This document shows positions 12,225 to 24,402 of a stretch of DNA of 64,000 nt, in pieces. The position numbers and the translations under genes are program-made. The DNA is from Phorcus lineatus. Lineage: Eukaryota; Mollusca; Gastropoda; Trochida; Trochidae. Every line of letters begins with the position of its first letter. Position 1 is the first letter of the stretch. The DNA lies in the NCBI GenBank assembly GCA_921293015.1, contig OV121091.1, positions 40,780,839-40,844,838 of the forward strand, read 5' to 3'. The notes under the pieces are model-generated. The model was not told the origin of the DNA and ran no database searches. It worked only from the letters and a program-made list of their open reading frames with translations.

Positions 12225-13509
12225 GTAATGGGTTGCAGTCCACAAGTTTCCCCAATGTTTGTTCTGTAGTGGGTGCTATGGATGTACCTCCGTTTCTTTT
12301 TGTATATTGAAGCTATTTGTTATCCACTTCTTATAGGTCAAGCACCAGTGACCCATTTCTTGAAGTAGGTAAAGTGTAGAAAGTTAGAATATTTCTCAAA
12401 TATTTCTGTGAGTTGCTTTATGCTTTTAGTGTACTAAATGTTTTTATTTGTTTACTTACTGTGGAATTATTGATTGAATCCATCCTTTCCATTCACTATT
12501 CTTATAATGTTCTTAGAGTATTTGTTTAATTTGTTTGAAAATGTTTTTCATATCTCATAGTTTTTTCATTCCTTTGAACAGTCTATATTTGTCAAATTAT
12601 CTACCTTGCAAATACTTCTTTCACTTCATTGCAAATAAATTTCATATTTGAAGTTGATATACATATTTTTCATTATTTGATCAACAAGGTTAATAAAAAT
12701 GGATCCTTTTAATGATAACTCATATTTGTCAATTCTATTTATATATCTATATAAGATATTTATATATATGTTTTACATGATCCTTAAATTACATAATTAC
12801 AAAATAATCATCGGCAGTCTCTCGCCCAAATAAAATCTAATCAAGACTTTCAAAGTTGGAGGCCAGTGTGTTCTAAAAACTTTGATTGAAACAACAAATT
12901 TGACGTTTAATTTGGCACAGGATTTAGATTCCATAGAGAGTGTGGGCGAGTTTGACAACCTTACAAGGAATGTGATGGATGGGAGGAATACACCCATCCA
13001 GTTGACGATATTTGATGGCGTCATGTGGCTAATGTGAGAAAAGTGTGTTATTAATCTAGGTGTAACACTGTTTTTTAATTTTAAGAAACAATGAACTCTT
13101 TGTGGAGGAATTAGTTTTTGTCAGTTAATTAAATGACAAAACTGGGACATATGTAGTCTGAGTGACACAAGGTCTCTACATGTATGCACTAATTACCAGT
13201 ATAGATTTACATCTACATTTTAAAAGCTCTTTGCTGAAGAGTACCCAAAAAATACATATCATGTGAGCAAAGAAGCTGGTTTATTGATGGCTCGCATTGT
13301 AGTTTCTGGCTAATATAACAATTGTTTTTGGTTGGAAAAGTTAAGATTTAACATTAGTCTTTTAGAGTTCTTGTAACCATTTTTTACCACTAATGGGGCT
13401 AATTCCCATGATACTAGCAGTGCATTGTCTCTATCAGTTTCCTAATCTGTAGGCTGTGTTGCAGTTTTGTTCTTATGGTCTCTTAGTTTTCTAAGGATCC
13501 TAATCCAGT
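12225..13509. other. No gene seen
   Basis: AT-rich, with a TA-rich run around 12735-12770. It ends at the flank of the full-length SINE. Confidence 0.6.
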
Positions 13510-13518
13510 ACATCATAT

Positions 13519-13828
13519 CGGGGCAGGAAAGCGTAGTGGTAAGCGCATTTGGCTCTGGATCAAGAAGTCCGGGATTCAAATCCCGCCAGGGGCTCAGCAA
13601 CTTTGTCTGCAGTAGAGAACTGTTCTACACACAGCAAGGTTGGGGTGCAATGCTACACTGAAGTTCAGCAAAGAAACTACCCATGGTTTGCTAGTTCCAT
13701 ACTCTCGATGCAATGTAATGCAATGCATAGCCACAATAGCGTTGCGGGCTTTCTGCCTGCAATAAACTAGCAGCCGTGATATAAGCGAAATACTCTTGAA
13801 AGTTGCGTTGAACCCCAAGTCACCTCAA
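13519..13828 (+). mobile_element. Full-length tRNA-derived SINE
   Basis: The head has a tRNA-like A box (GCGTAGTGGTAAGCGC, about 13531-13546) and a good B box (GGATTCAAATCCC, 13572-13584). A body of about 210 bp and the tail TTGAACCCCAAGTCACCTC follow. A 7-bp direct repeat ACATCAT flanks it at 13510-13516 and 13831-13837, a plausible target-site duplication. The promoter is of RNA polymerase III type. Open frames across this copy are by-products of the repeat. Confidence 0.9.
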
Positions 13829-13837
13829 CAACATCAT

Positions 13838-14292
13838 GTTCAGAAAGTACTGATTGAGTCTCAATTTGCATAGTTGATATCTATTTGACAGAATGACATT
13901 CTGTAAAGAAACTTGGATTGAATCCATGACACTGCTAGACTGTTTTTTTTGTTATAGACAAATATGGGAGTACTTTTTATTGCAGCAATAACAGAAGAGA
14001 TTTTATGGCCCCTGCATGTTGAACCAGCTTTATAGCAAGTGATTTAGAAAATAAACCTGCTTTATTTCACTTTAGAGGAAGTTACAACTTGTCTTTGAGG
14101 TGTTTATTCTACTTTTGTCAATGAATTTTTATGTTACATATCAATAGTTATAATTTTCAGTAACTGGATGTTTTAATGTTTGCAGATTATTCTATATGCA
14201 TATGATAGTGGTTAATGATTTTCAATAATGACAAGTTCTTGTATCTTTAAGATTAATGACTATTTTACATGTTTATTTTATAAATCTCTGAT
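13838..14292. other. No gene seen between the two full-length SINEs
   Basis: AT-rich spacer of unique appearance between two same-orientation SINEs. Confidence 0.6.
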
Positions 14293-14305
14293 TCCATTGA
14301 GGTGG

Positions 14306-14611
14306 GGGGCGGGATAGCGCAGTGGTTAGCGCATACAGATCAAGTGGTCTTGGGTTCAAATCCCACCATGTCCTCAGCAACTTTGTCTGCAGTAGAGAAC
14401 TGTTCTACAGGCAGTATGGTTTGGGTGCAATGCTACATTGAATTTCAGACAATACCTCCTATGGTTTGCTAGTTCCAGCCGATGCTCGCAGGTTTTATGG
14501 CAAGGCATAGCCACAATAGTGTTGTGGGCTATCTCTCTGCAATAATACTTGCTGCCGTGATATAAGTAAAATACTCTTGAAAGTGGCGTTAAACCCCAAA
14601 TCACCTCACTT
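14306..14611 (+). mobile_element. Full-length tRNA-derived SINE
   Basis: A box TAGCGCAGTGG (about 14315-14325) and B box GGGTTCAAATCCC (14352-14364) are both intact. The body and the tail GGCGTTAAACCCCAAATCACC match the 13519 copy, 500 bp upstream, in the same orientation. A short TCCATT direct repeat flanks it (14293-14298, 14616-14621) but is too short to be sure of. The intact boxes suggest it could once have driven its own transcription. Confidence 0.9.
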
Positions 14612-14621
14612 CAGCTCCATT

Positions 14622-17220
14622 ATGGTAATGCTACTCATCATGTTAAGTTATATTTGAAGAAATTATTGCTTAAAGGTACCTCGGCAACTTAACCTAAGAA
14701 CTGATATTATGTACCAATCCTTATTTTTCCTGAACAATTGATAAGCCTCTGAGTCATTTCAATGTTATCTCACATGTCTGTAACATCAATGACTGAACCA
14801 CAAAAAAAAAGGGAGCTGGAACCCTTATTATTTTCAAGGCTATATTTTACATGTACAATTAGCTCCAGGTCACTGAACCAGCCTTAGATCAGAGGTGTCC
14901 ACTGTCCATTTGAAGTATATAGGATTTATCCCCTATTCACCTGGACTCCAGCTGGATTACTGTGCGTATTCAATGGAAGGAGAGATGATTGTTAAACTCT
15001 GTATTCACTGTAAGAATTGATGGCTTTGAAGCAAGTGGTCCCAATAAGTGTGGCTCACTCCACCATTGTGTTCAGCTGTAGGTACAGGTCACAATTGATT
15101 GTTATAACCTTGAGAAGAAAGGACTAGGTGCTCCCAATTGTGGTGTCCCCGGGGGCGCAGCCATAACCCATAAGTTGTCTCAGCTGGTTCAACTGACCCA
15201 TAACATATTCCATTTTAGTTAGTCATTCATGGACTTCGAAAAAGTAGAGAAAAAGTAAGTCTCTCTAAGTCTTGTACTTCTAGGATATCCTTATGTCTTC
15301 ATATACACTCATAGTTTCAGTTTTTGCTCAGGTGAAAGAGTAAAGTACAATCTCGTACTTATAGGATTTTCTTATCTTTAAGTTACATTTAATATGATCC
15401 AAAGCAACACTCACATTTTTAGCTTTTTGCTCTGGTGAAAGAGAACAAGTAAGTCTCGAGCTTTGAGTGGACCTTGAAACAAACCAATGTCATGTCTCAT
15501 AATTGTAAATACCCTTATTAAGGGTATCATGAAATCCTATAGCAGATGTTGAGTGGAAAGCAATACACTGGTTTTAACTATATCCATTCACTTGAAATGA
15601 AAAAATACTTTCCATCTAGGCAGACATTGAAACAAAGTCAATGGCATTCAAAGCCTTTAAAAGATTAAGACTACCTTACGGTAGAAATAAATATACCCCC
15701 AGTTTATAAATATGTTTTACAAAATTTTACAAGTTTCAATATATTTATGTGATGAATGCCTCTTTCAACCTTTTACATAGGATTGTATAATCATCAAACT
15801 ATAGTCAATATTGTTTTACACTATAGCATGACTAGTTAAAATGTGAATCTACTTAAGATCATAAAGGACCAGATATAAAATTATTGATTGTTATTTGCAT
15901 TGATTTTCACATGGATCATTTTCAGAGTTCCTTTCTTGCAATATTTTCCATAAAAAACATTGACACAACACTCCAATCTACACCAGAGCCTTTCATCAAT
16001 ATGATATTAAAACACTGAACACTGTACCAAAATATTGAGTTTCTGATTTTTCTTCCTTAACCAAAGGACTATCAGTGCTGCACTTTACTGAATCCACAGA
16101 GAGGTACAGTAGGAGGAGTGTAATATCAATGTTTATAGTGATACAATACATGTACCAAATGTCGATAACGTTGTGAAGTGATGAATATGCAATGTTGTAA
16201 TAAAATCAGGAAGATGATAATTATGCACACCTTGACAAGTGCCTATGTATAGGTGTTGAAAGAGTCTCCTAAAACCAAGCAATCAATAATCTGTCTTACC
16301 CGATGAATATATCTACATATGTAACCAACATTATTAATTCAGTGAGCTACGTCTGTACTGTGCTTACATGTATATTTTGTCATGAAAGAAGATGTGCTTT
16401 TATCTATGTACCAGAAAACCAGCCAATGGATGCATGGTAAATTATTGTAATTAATTCCTGTAGTTTTATGGATATGCTGTCTCCATATGTCACCGAGCAT
16501 CAGTTTATGATAAAAATATGTTTCCCATTATTGACAATATTTTTAAATGACCACGGTCTTGTATGGATTGACACGTTAACACGCCATAACCTTATTTGTT
16601 GCTGTTATTCACTGCAATATTTCCATATGTCGTTGAAAATATCTTTGTGTGAAAAAAATATCATTTTATTTATTGATTGGTCAATGAGCAAGGGTGACCG
16701 GAAAGTTACCCCAATAAAGTTGAGGGAAACAATAGAGGATTGCTCTCGGCTGTGTATCTTATCAGCTGTGGACACAGAGAAATTGGGGACAGATAGACCC
16801 ACTGACAACCCACACACAGGTTGTTTCATTCATGAAAGGGAAAATATCTGAGATGAGAGGATGGAAAGACAGACACACAAACATTAGGGGAGACAGATGG
16901 ACTAGGTGCAGACAGGGTGCTTACTTCCATGCTTTGAAATAGTGTTATGGGATGAAGATATACAAACAGTAAATTTTTTTGATTCTGTTTCGAGTTTGTG
17001 ACCGTTGTTGAATTCATGTAGAGTAGTCTGCATACAAATGTATGGACAGCAGGATGGACATGTATCATCGTTTATGAATTGAATGATGATTGGATGTGCT
17101 AACAGTCAGACAGTGAAACAAACTGCTGATTGATTCATCAATATTATGGATACTTGTTAAAGCTATTTTGAAAACCATTTTTGATCATTTGCTGTTGTTG
17201 ATACTGAACTTTATATATTT
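14622..17220. other. No gene seen
   Basis: It contains the degenerate repeats at 15233-15475. A 127-codon frame at 16468-16851 has no recognisable domain or composition and is not called. Confidence 0.55.
15233..15475. repeat. Degenerate direct repeats, ~105 bp apart, TTTTTGCTC(A/T)GGTGAAAGAG type
   Basis: TTTTTGCTCAGGTGAAAGAG (about 15327) and TTTTTGCTCTGGTGAAAGAG (about 15424) each lead into AAGTA...TCTCG blocks. A more decayed unit with TTGTACTTCTAGGATATCC lies at 15270-15300, matching TCGTACTTATAGGATTTTC at 15350-15375. It resembles widespread molluscan GCTCAGGTGAG repeats, from memory. Confidence 0.5.
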
Positions 17221-17380
17221 GAGTGAGTGAGTTATTGTTTAACGCTGCTTTGGCAATTTTTCAGCCATTAGCGGCATATATATTTGAATCTACAAGCACA
17301 CTTGTATACAGTCAGATTCAAACCGGGTATTTCATCAATGCAACTGTGTGAGACAGTTGTAGAAACACAGATACGTACAT
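17221..17380. mobile_element. Degenerate GAGTGAGTGAGTT-headed molluscan repeat
   Basis: It starts GAGTGAGTGAGTTATTGTTTAACGCTGC and includes GCAATTTTTCAGCCATTAGCGGC, a diverged form of a gastropod repeat I recall with TTTACGCCGC and AGCAATATTCCAGC blocks. A sequence resembling a reversed tRNA B box (GATTCAAACCGGG) lies at about 17323-17335. The 3' boundary is uncertain. Confidence 0.6.
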
Positions 17381-18019
17381 CCACTGTCAAAGAGACAGGA
17401 CTTTTGATCCACTGATTCCAGATATTGGCATTAGCTGAATCGAGCAAAGACACTGTCTTGTACAGATGGAGCTAGACTAAAATTTAGTCTGAGCAGGACC
17501 AAGGTAGAGCTAGAAAGGGAAGTTTCGATCCATCGACTAGCAGACAGCAGTACACAGACGGATGGACTGTTTGTCCATTGATTCAAGTTACGTCAAGTTA
17601 CTTGGAGGCAATTGTTAAAGCCGTCAGTCTGACAAGGACCATGACAACATTATCTGTGACCAACCAGGCGACAAGGCTGAAACTTACACTCTATGTAGCG
17701 TCCTGTGTCTTCTCTCTAGACCCTTGTCTTCTTAGGGCATTCACTCTGTACCGGGTACCTACTTCTGTCACTCATGTCTTGTAAGGGGATCAAGTCGCCT
17801 TGGTTTGAGATGATCATTCTGCAGAGAAATCTTGCTGGAAGTTATTGAGTTGTTACTGATGTGTTCAGACGCCAAGCCTAGACAAAGTTAGTGACAGCTA
17901 ATTTGTGGTGTTCTTTATTATTAACTGTGTAATTCTTAGGATACTGGGTTATGGTTTATAAGAAAAGGAGATTAACAAGGTTCATTTGAGTTGCCAATGG
18001 GATTCCTTGAAGAGTAAAA

Positions 18020-18385
18020 ATTAAGTGACAAATTATGTCCAATGCCGGAATGGTGTATGGCACTGAGTGACCTGGAGACCTACAGTCTTTCCATTGGGAT
18101 ATTCCACCTGATGGTTGCATGGGCCAAGCAGTCCTGGGTAAGGGGTGGCTGGTAGGTGACTGGATGGAGAGTAGCTCGCTCAGCAGGTCTACGGTAGTTG
18201 GACTCGCTCGGGTGTAGAGGGGCGCTGAACTGTATAGCCTGTGTTATCCCAATGGTATAGGCTGTGGTAGCTCCTACCAGTGAATAGCCTATTCCCTGCC
18301 GAGTACAGCCTATTGCTCCCAGTGGGTCCGGGCTAGTTTGGGCCTGGCAGAGGGAAAGTGGGTCGGCAAGTACTTGTCAACATGA
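18020..18385 (+). other. GC-richer patch ending in ATG AAG before a GTAGGC
   Basis: G+C is well above background here, and the patch ends CAACATGAAG followed by GTAGGC at 18388. This could be a leader exon with a start codon, but that donor would be phase 0, which does not fit the phase-1 RING exon directly. I see no protein frame inside. Confidence 0.2.
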
Positions 18386-20535
18386 AGGTAGGCTGACTTC
18401 TAACCACTAGATGACATATTGAAACACTGCTGTATCAAATCCTGCTACCAGTGGGGAATGCTTCAAAGACAGGTAGAGAATTTGACGTTGGCTGATGAAT
18501 AGGTTTTCAAAGTGCTTTGCAAAGTTGACAGACAGAGGGGCTTGTGTGGGTTGATCGGCCTGATTTGAAGTTAAGTGAATGAAGACGTGTTGATCGAGTC
18601 TGGATTTCATTCATGAGTTAAGAAGGAGTGTACTTGTGGGCTGCTCGTTTACTACTCTTGTCTTGGGCAGTATGGATACCTGACATAACCTGCCTGTGGT
18701 ATTCGTTAGCACCTGGCACAGGTAAGCCTACATTAATTATGACTGAAACACTTGTGGGGGGAAAGAGTAGGGCAAATTTCTAACTAGATTTTTGACTCAA
18801 TATGAATTATATGATCGTTACCAACTTGTAGATAAAAAAAGTCCAGGTTTAGTTCAGATTTCACTGACATGAGTGAATAGGTTACTATCTTAGTTAAATT
18901 CATTATGTTATAAGTATATTATATCAGAAATTAATCTTTTGTTAATCAATTAAAGTGGTCATCAAACATGGAAGCTTCAACCCTAAGTTTGTAAAATCAT
19001 CTTCTTTGACTAAGTTGTGGTTCCCTACCCTGCATTGCTTTTGATCAGAAGAAAATATTGTTTGTAATTTCTTTTTGGAGTCTTCAAAGCTGACATTTTT
19101 TTCACCAAATGTTGATCATTGAGAGGCATTGTTACCTGAAGTCTGAAAGGCCGTTAACACAGGTGTGGGATGCTGGGATTAGGTCATGATGACCTAGAGT
19201 AGGTGTGACAAGGTCTATCACACCTGTTGTGTAATCACAGGTAGACAAACACCTGTCTCCCACTCTCAGGGATGTTTATTGGCTGATTTATGTGATGGTA
19301 TTTACAAGCTATAGTTAAAGTTTGTCTTCATGATTTGTACTTCTATTTTCAACATTGTGTAAAGGTATTTGGAGTCGTTGTCCAAGATGTGAAATTTGTG
19401 TTTGACATATAGTTGAATGAAATTTAACAGTTGGCCTTGAAAACATGAAATTGCCTTGTGCGATTTCTTGAATGTATAAAGAGGCTTAATGTTGTTTTTC
19501 GTCTTTTCTGCTTCATATGTGAATGGATTCTCTTATCTTTTATCTGGGATGTTATTGACAATGTTGCAAAACAAAGCCCACACAGAGGTAATCTGTCTTT
19601 TCAAGTAATCGCTTCATCAAGAAAAATTCCTTTGAAGGAAACGAGCACTTGTTGCAGCCTAATTGTGGCAAATTCCAAAAGACTGGAGAACAGTGGTCCG
19701 CTTCTCTTGGCTTGTTTTATCAAGGCAGGTATGTGCGGGATTCGGTCATCTCACCTGTAAATAGACAGAGATCAAAGGGTGTCGTTTGCAGGTAGACAGA
19801 AGAGGTGAGAGCAGGGATACCTTGCGTACCTGACAGACGGACAGGTAGCTGTTAAACTTCATCAGCCCACCCTGTTAAAACACACCAGTTCTCTGCTGAC
19901 AGTGTCTTCTAGATCCTCCATACATCTTCACAGTAAATTCTCTTTTTGAAAAATGTTTTAAATGATGCGGTCAAATATTGATTTGGTCACTAATCTTACA
20001 ATTTTTCAATAGAATATCGACACATTTACAAATAATTTACGATTGGGCTCATCAACAATGCCTTGTTATGCCACGGCATGTCTTTCCACATGCATAGCGC
20101 GGATAAATGGCTTCACTGTTTTACTTCAACAAGTTTGCCCTCTCATTTATCTAGTTGTCAAATCTAAATCAACCAAGATGGTACCCTCAGTAACATGTTT
20201 CAACTGGATTATTTTATTATCATGTAATAACAACAATCTTGTATAAACGGAATTGTTCCTTGGAATTTCTTTTTCATTAGATATACCCCAATTAGACTTT
20301 TCTGTATACAAACTCAGTTTTTTAATACCCCATGAAATATATAGGCAATGTGATCTTTGGCTATAGGTGAGTTTCCAAATTAAGAAAAAAACTCCATTCT
20401 TGCAAATCGTTTGGTATGATTCTCTGAAATCAAAATACATAAAACTGGTTAAGAAAATTATATAAATATATTACATGAATAAATACAAAGGAAGTGTCGG
20501 ACCCTAGTCATAAATTTGTGTAGCTTGGCTATGAT

Positions 20536-20574
20536 TGTAGACCCTACAACAGGGATCAGTTTAGAGGGTCTACA
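20536..20574. repeat. Small 10-bp stem-loop
   Basis: TGTAGACCCT (20536-20545) pairs perfectly with AGGGTCTACA (20565-20574) around a 19-nt loop. There is no flanking duplication, so its nature is unclear. Confidence 0.5.
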
Positions 20575-22889
20575 GGCAACACATGTTTAAAGGATATAAA
20601 TCTACTCGAGAGATGAATACATCTTGGTTTATCTTAGGTAACTTGCTTTTAGTGTCCTTTGTCATTTATGATTATTATGGCTGGAAAATAATTGCTATTC
20701 ATTCAATGACTGAATATGCTTAAAGTGCATATTGTGTTTCTGAGAGTTAAAGAATGTCATTTTTGTTTTGTTTTTCTATTTCATAAGTTAAATACATCAA
20801 ATGTTTATTTGTATCATTTATGTAAGATAAATAATCTAAAGATGAATGGATAACCTTTCAATGAGAGACATCTTTGTAGGGAACTTGTGTAACTTGGGTA
20901 ATGGAGCGCTATAGGCATGTGGAAACAATAACAGAGAAGCTCATGCAATATGAAGACCTTAACTGTTTAGTTTGTATTGTCAAGCCGTTGATCACAATAT
21001 TTTCTGTGTTATTCTTATGAATCTAAATTACTGATTTTATTTGAATCAAATATCTTTGTTTGATGATCTAAATGTAAGTACTTATTTTAGAAGTTTTTGC
21101 TCTTTTTATCCAGTTGCAAATGAATTTTCTGATGAAAAATAAAAATTTACATCTGACATACATTTCACGATACATAAGCTGATCACAAAGAAAGAAAAAA
21201 GGTCATAAACACAAACTTTCTCACAACTTCTTCAATAACAAAGATGCAAAGATTTAGCAATATAAAAGATAGAAGCCCCTTGAAACTCGGCCCACCTTTG
21301 ATGTTCAGACCAGAGAGAGAAGGTTGTGTAATGGTGCATTTGAATGTAGACTTCTTGGTAAGTAGGCCATGGTGAATATACAACAGGGAATGAGAACATA
21401 GAAAATAGACAATCTAGGGATGAAAAAAAATTGAGGGAGGGAAGGTGGTTGAGATTTATTTGGAATGGCTGATTGGGGTAACATTTTTTTATTTGAGATC
21501 ACACTAGCTGCAGTAGTTCAAATTCTTGTACTTTTTGTGTGAAGTCCCTTGCATGACTTCAACCCACATCTTCAGTTGGGCAATACCACCAGCATTGACT
21601 GTACCAGCAGCTTACCAGCTCATCAGTTCTCGCTCTTTCTTCCACAAAGTTTGAGAAGCACCTAATTCTTCAGGAAGGAGAGCTCAGATTGTAAAGTTGT
21701 ATCCTATTTGTAGATTTGAAAAGATACCCTTTGGATCATCTTCAAATTAAATGAAAAATGGAGTTTGGATTAGCTGTTGACATTTTATTTGAGGACAACA
21801 TACCTTACATTTCATGTAAGAAAGGGCAATCTATGAAATTATTTTGAAACTTTGCCACCTTGAAAGTGTAATTTGATCATTTATGTTTGTAAATTGAAGA
21901 AATATTTGAAGTTGCAACCACCAGACAAAAAGTTAAAAGGTGACAGGCTGATGCCTGGGTTGGGTTCGGGCTATAAATTATATGCTGATGGTGGTTATGA
22001 GGCTTTTGCACTCTTCTTGAAAGAGGCCCTATGCTCTGTTTGTTTTATATAGAAGTTTCTCCCTGTGTCTGTCTCGCTGCCATCTGTCCTCATTGTGTGG
22101 GTTTGAATACACCCTGTTGTTAAGCATGTTATGGGTAATGCTGTTCACCACAAACATAGCTTAACTCACTGCATGGAATTAGGTAACCTAGAAAAAAATA
22201 AATAAAATGATGGTTTTGTTTGAATGGAGGAGGGAGTGTTTGAAAAGCAGTCCATTTTGCTTAGGAATAAATCATGATGATTGATATCAACATTCCTATA
22301 TATAGTATTATTTGCAATGTTTGTTTTGTGAACAGATGATCATTTTTTATTTATTTTATAATTAATATTTATTACTTTTCATTTTGAATCTTATTGTTTC
22401 TTACCATTTATAATTTTCAGATTGTCAAATGAAATATTTAGTTCTTATTGCATTTTAAGTTTTTCTATTTCATTTTAATAGTTATTTAGGCGTTTTAGTG
22501 TTTACTGTGGTCAGACAATGTGTTGTATCCAAGATTATTGGTCTTTTCAAATTTATATATTTTTTGGTTTTTTTTTATTAATTCATGGAAAATTTCTTGT
22601 AAGGAAATTTCAGAGATGTACAAGAGTTGAAATTATTATTATAAATTTTGAAAAGATTATTTTCTGTTGGTGATCATTATTTAATGTTTTAAATTTTATC
22701 AATATTTTATGCATGTGTACATACATGATCAACATCCTGTTTTAATATTACAAACTAGTACAAAAAGTATGATTCAGTATCAATTATGACATTTCCAATT
22801 TAATCATTCCTGTCTCCTTTTTGAGGTGAAAATCCTAGAAAAGTTGTAATCCTTTGGCATGATTGTGACGCTGTACTACATTTCCTGTC

Positions 22890-22920
<31 letters not shown>

Positions 22921-22923
22921 ATA
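22890..22923. repeat. (TA)n microsatellite
   Basis: Almost pure TA dinucleotides over 34 bp with one TT interruption, ending about 73 bp before the RING exon. It lies in a very AT-rich stretch (about 22320-22800). Confidence 0.95.
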
Positions 22924-22996
22924 AGCCACTTCCTTCATCATCGATATTTAACAAATTAGCAACAGCAATGACTCACTACGACTTCTCTCTCTTCAG

Positions 22997-23173
22997 ATCT
23001 TGATGCCATTAAAACGATGAAGATGGATATTCAAGGACTCGAGGTCTGTCCTGCGTGTCGGCTACCCTTTGACGCAGGCAAGAAGCGCAAGTTAATCGAC
23101 GCATGCGGCCACGAGCGATGTTACACATGCATGTTCAACAGCGATACCTGTCCTATCTGTGCTGCCAGCGGAA
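22997..23173 (+). CDS. Internal coding exon with a complete C3HC4 RING finger (partial gene)
   Basis: The exon follows a pyrimidine-rich acceptor (CTTCTCTCTCTTCAG, ending 22996) and ends at a GTAAGA donor (23174). It is 177 nt: two bases finish a split codon, then 58 codons, then one base of the next codon, so it is phase 1-1. Counting from the first whole codon (22999), the cysteines start at residue 17 in the pattern C-x2-C-x15-C-x-H-x2-C-x2-C-x6-C-x2-C, a full C3HC4 set for two zinc ions. A basic stretch (GKKRK) precedes the CGHERC core. RING fingers usually recruit an E2 enzyme for ubiquitin transfer, so an E3 ligase role is inferred. The CGHERCYxCMF core resembles my memory of the RING in invertebrate Rolling pebbles/TANC scaffold proteins, which would predict ankyrin and TPR repeats downstream; I am about 45% sure. 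An ATG lies at 23017, but the open frame and acceptor before it argue for an internal exon. Confidence 0.87.
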
Positions 23174-24402
23174 GTAAGAATTTCCTTCTCATTCTGTCTA
23201 TTGATTTTTTGTATTTAATTTTCAACATCAAAATATGGGTAAATGATTGCCCCATTTGTAAAATATTACAATTGGTGTCATATATAACGTATGTGCACCT
23301 GTGTTTAACCAGCAAAAATTGTCTTTGCACGAGTTGCCCATATTTTACGGTCTGTAACATCATAAAACAAGTCAACATGTCAGGTGAGGTACACCATCAC
23401 ATTAACATACCATAGGTCAACTGAACAAAATGTAAGGATCTAGGTTGTGGTTAAGCTTTTCATATGATGTTCCAATCGACAAAGATGATCAGTTTCACAG
23501 AAAACTTTATTGAAACATATCAAGGTTGCTAAATTATGGTTGTCAGTAGTCCATGGGAGAGAACTCTTGCTAATCTGCTGCGAATTCAACCTTGTTTTGA
23601 TAAGAGATCATCTGAAAATTTCATACTCAGCAAAATGAGCTGTGCTCTGAAAAATCTTTTTATATAAATTTAATTATTCTCCCTTTCATAATGAGATTTT
23701 ATTTGATATTTTAAAATTGCCCAAGTGCAGTAAGAGATATTGTGATCCACTGCAACACTCAGCCTCACCTTACAAAGTAATAGCTTTTTCACCAAATGCT
23801 TTTTACACCTTACACTGTGGAAGCTTAACATGTCTTGTAAATCTTATGTAGAAATGTTAAGGATCCTGTCTTAATGCCATGACATGCCTAATGCAGTGTT
23901 GGCTGTTTGTTAGACAAATATCCGTGGGCAGCCTGAGAACAACGTCAGTCTCTGACATTTGAGAAACTTTAACTTGCTTCAGGCTTGCAAAAAGTCAAGA
24001 TAGCTTGTTTAAGGTGATATTTCCGCTAACATGGAGATTCCCTGTAAGACATTTGATAAAAATGATTTCCTTTGTACGTATATTTAGCTAAGTAGAGTAA
24101 AAATGTTAATTTTTTTTATGGATGTTCACTTCCTTAATGAGGGGGAGTGTGTAAATTTGTATACCTGTTTGTTCCTGTAAATTGAAATTCAGAACTTTTG
24201 TCAATCTTATATCCCCCACTTTGAATCTATTTTTGATGGTTTGATATTTAAGTTTTGGAAAAAGCTTCAGGATGTTCATTTATGTTCATTGTATATGCCG
24301 CCTCAAGAAGAGAGAATCGGAAGAGTTCAGTAACAAACAAAAAAGGCCATCATTTGTTGAAAATAGATGTCAACTTTGAGTTGAGAGTACTTTTTGTTAC
24401 AG
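23174..24402 (+). other. Intron between RING exon and linker exon (1229 bp)
   Basis: GT-AG intron, phase 1, AT-rich, with no recognisable repeat. The RING reading frame runs on into it without a stop as far as 23415, which is unusual and is treated as a separate finding. Otherwise I see nothing. Confidence 0.8.

Larger units (their letters stand above)
17381..22889. other. No confirmed gene; upstream/intronic DNA before the RING exon
   Basis: It includes the GC-richer patch at 18020-18385, a good-looking isolated donor (CACAG then GTAAGC) near 18721, several CACCTG motifs at 19150-19260 and the small stem-loop at 20536. The last 600 bp are extremely AT-rich. A 5' leader exon could be hidden here. 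Confidence 0.55.

Noticed and set aside
14311..14375. Possible tRNA gene (A and B boxes)
   Set aside because: The boxes belong to the SINE head. No complete cloverleaf or acceptor stem is apparent, and the same head recurs at 13519 with SINE body attached.
16468..16851. 127-codon + strand open frame
   Set aside because: No recognisable motif, composition typical of AT-rich non-coding DNA, and no flanking splice signals of matching phase.
19458..19760. 100-codon + strand open frame with a hydrophobic N-terminus
   Set aside because: The hydrophobic part simply reflects T-rich DNA. No domain or conserved motif is visible.
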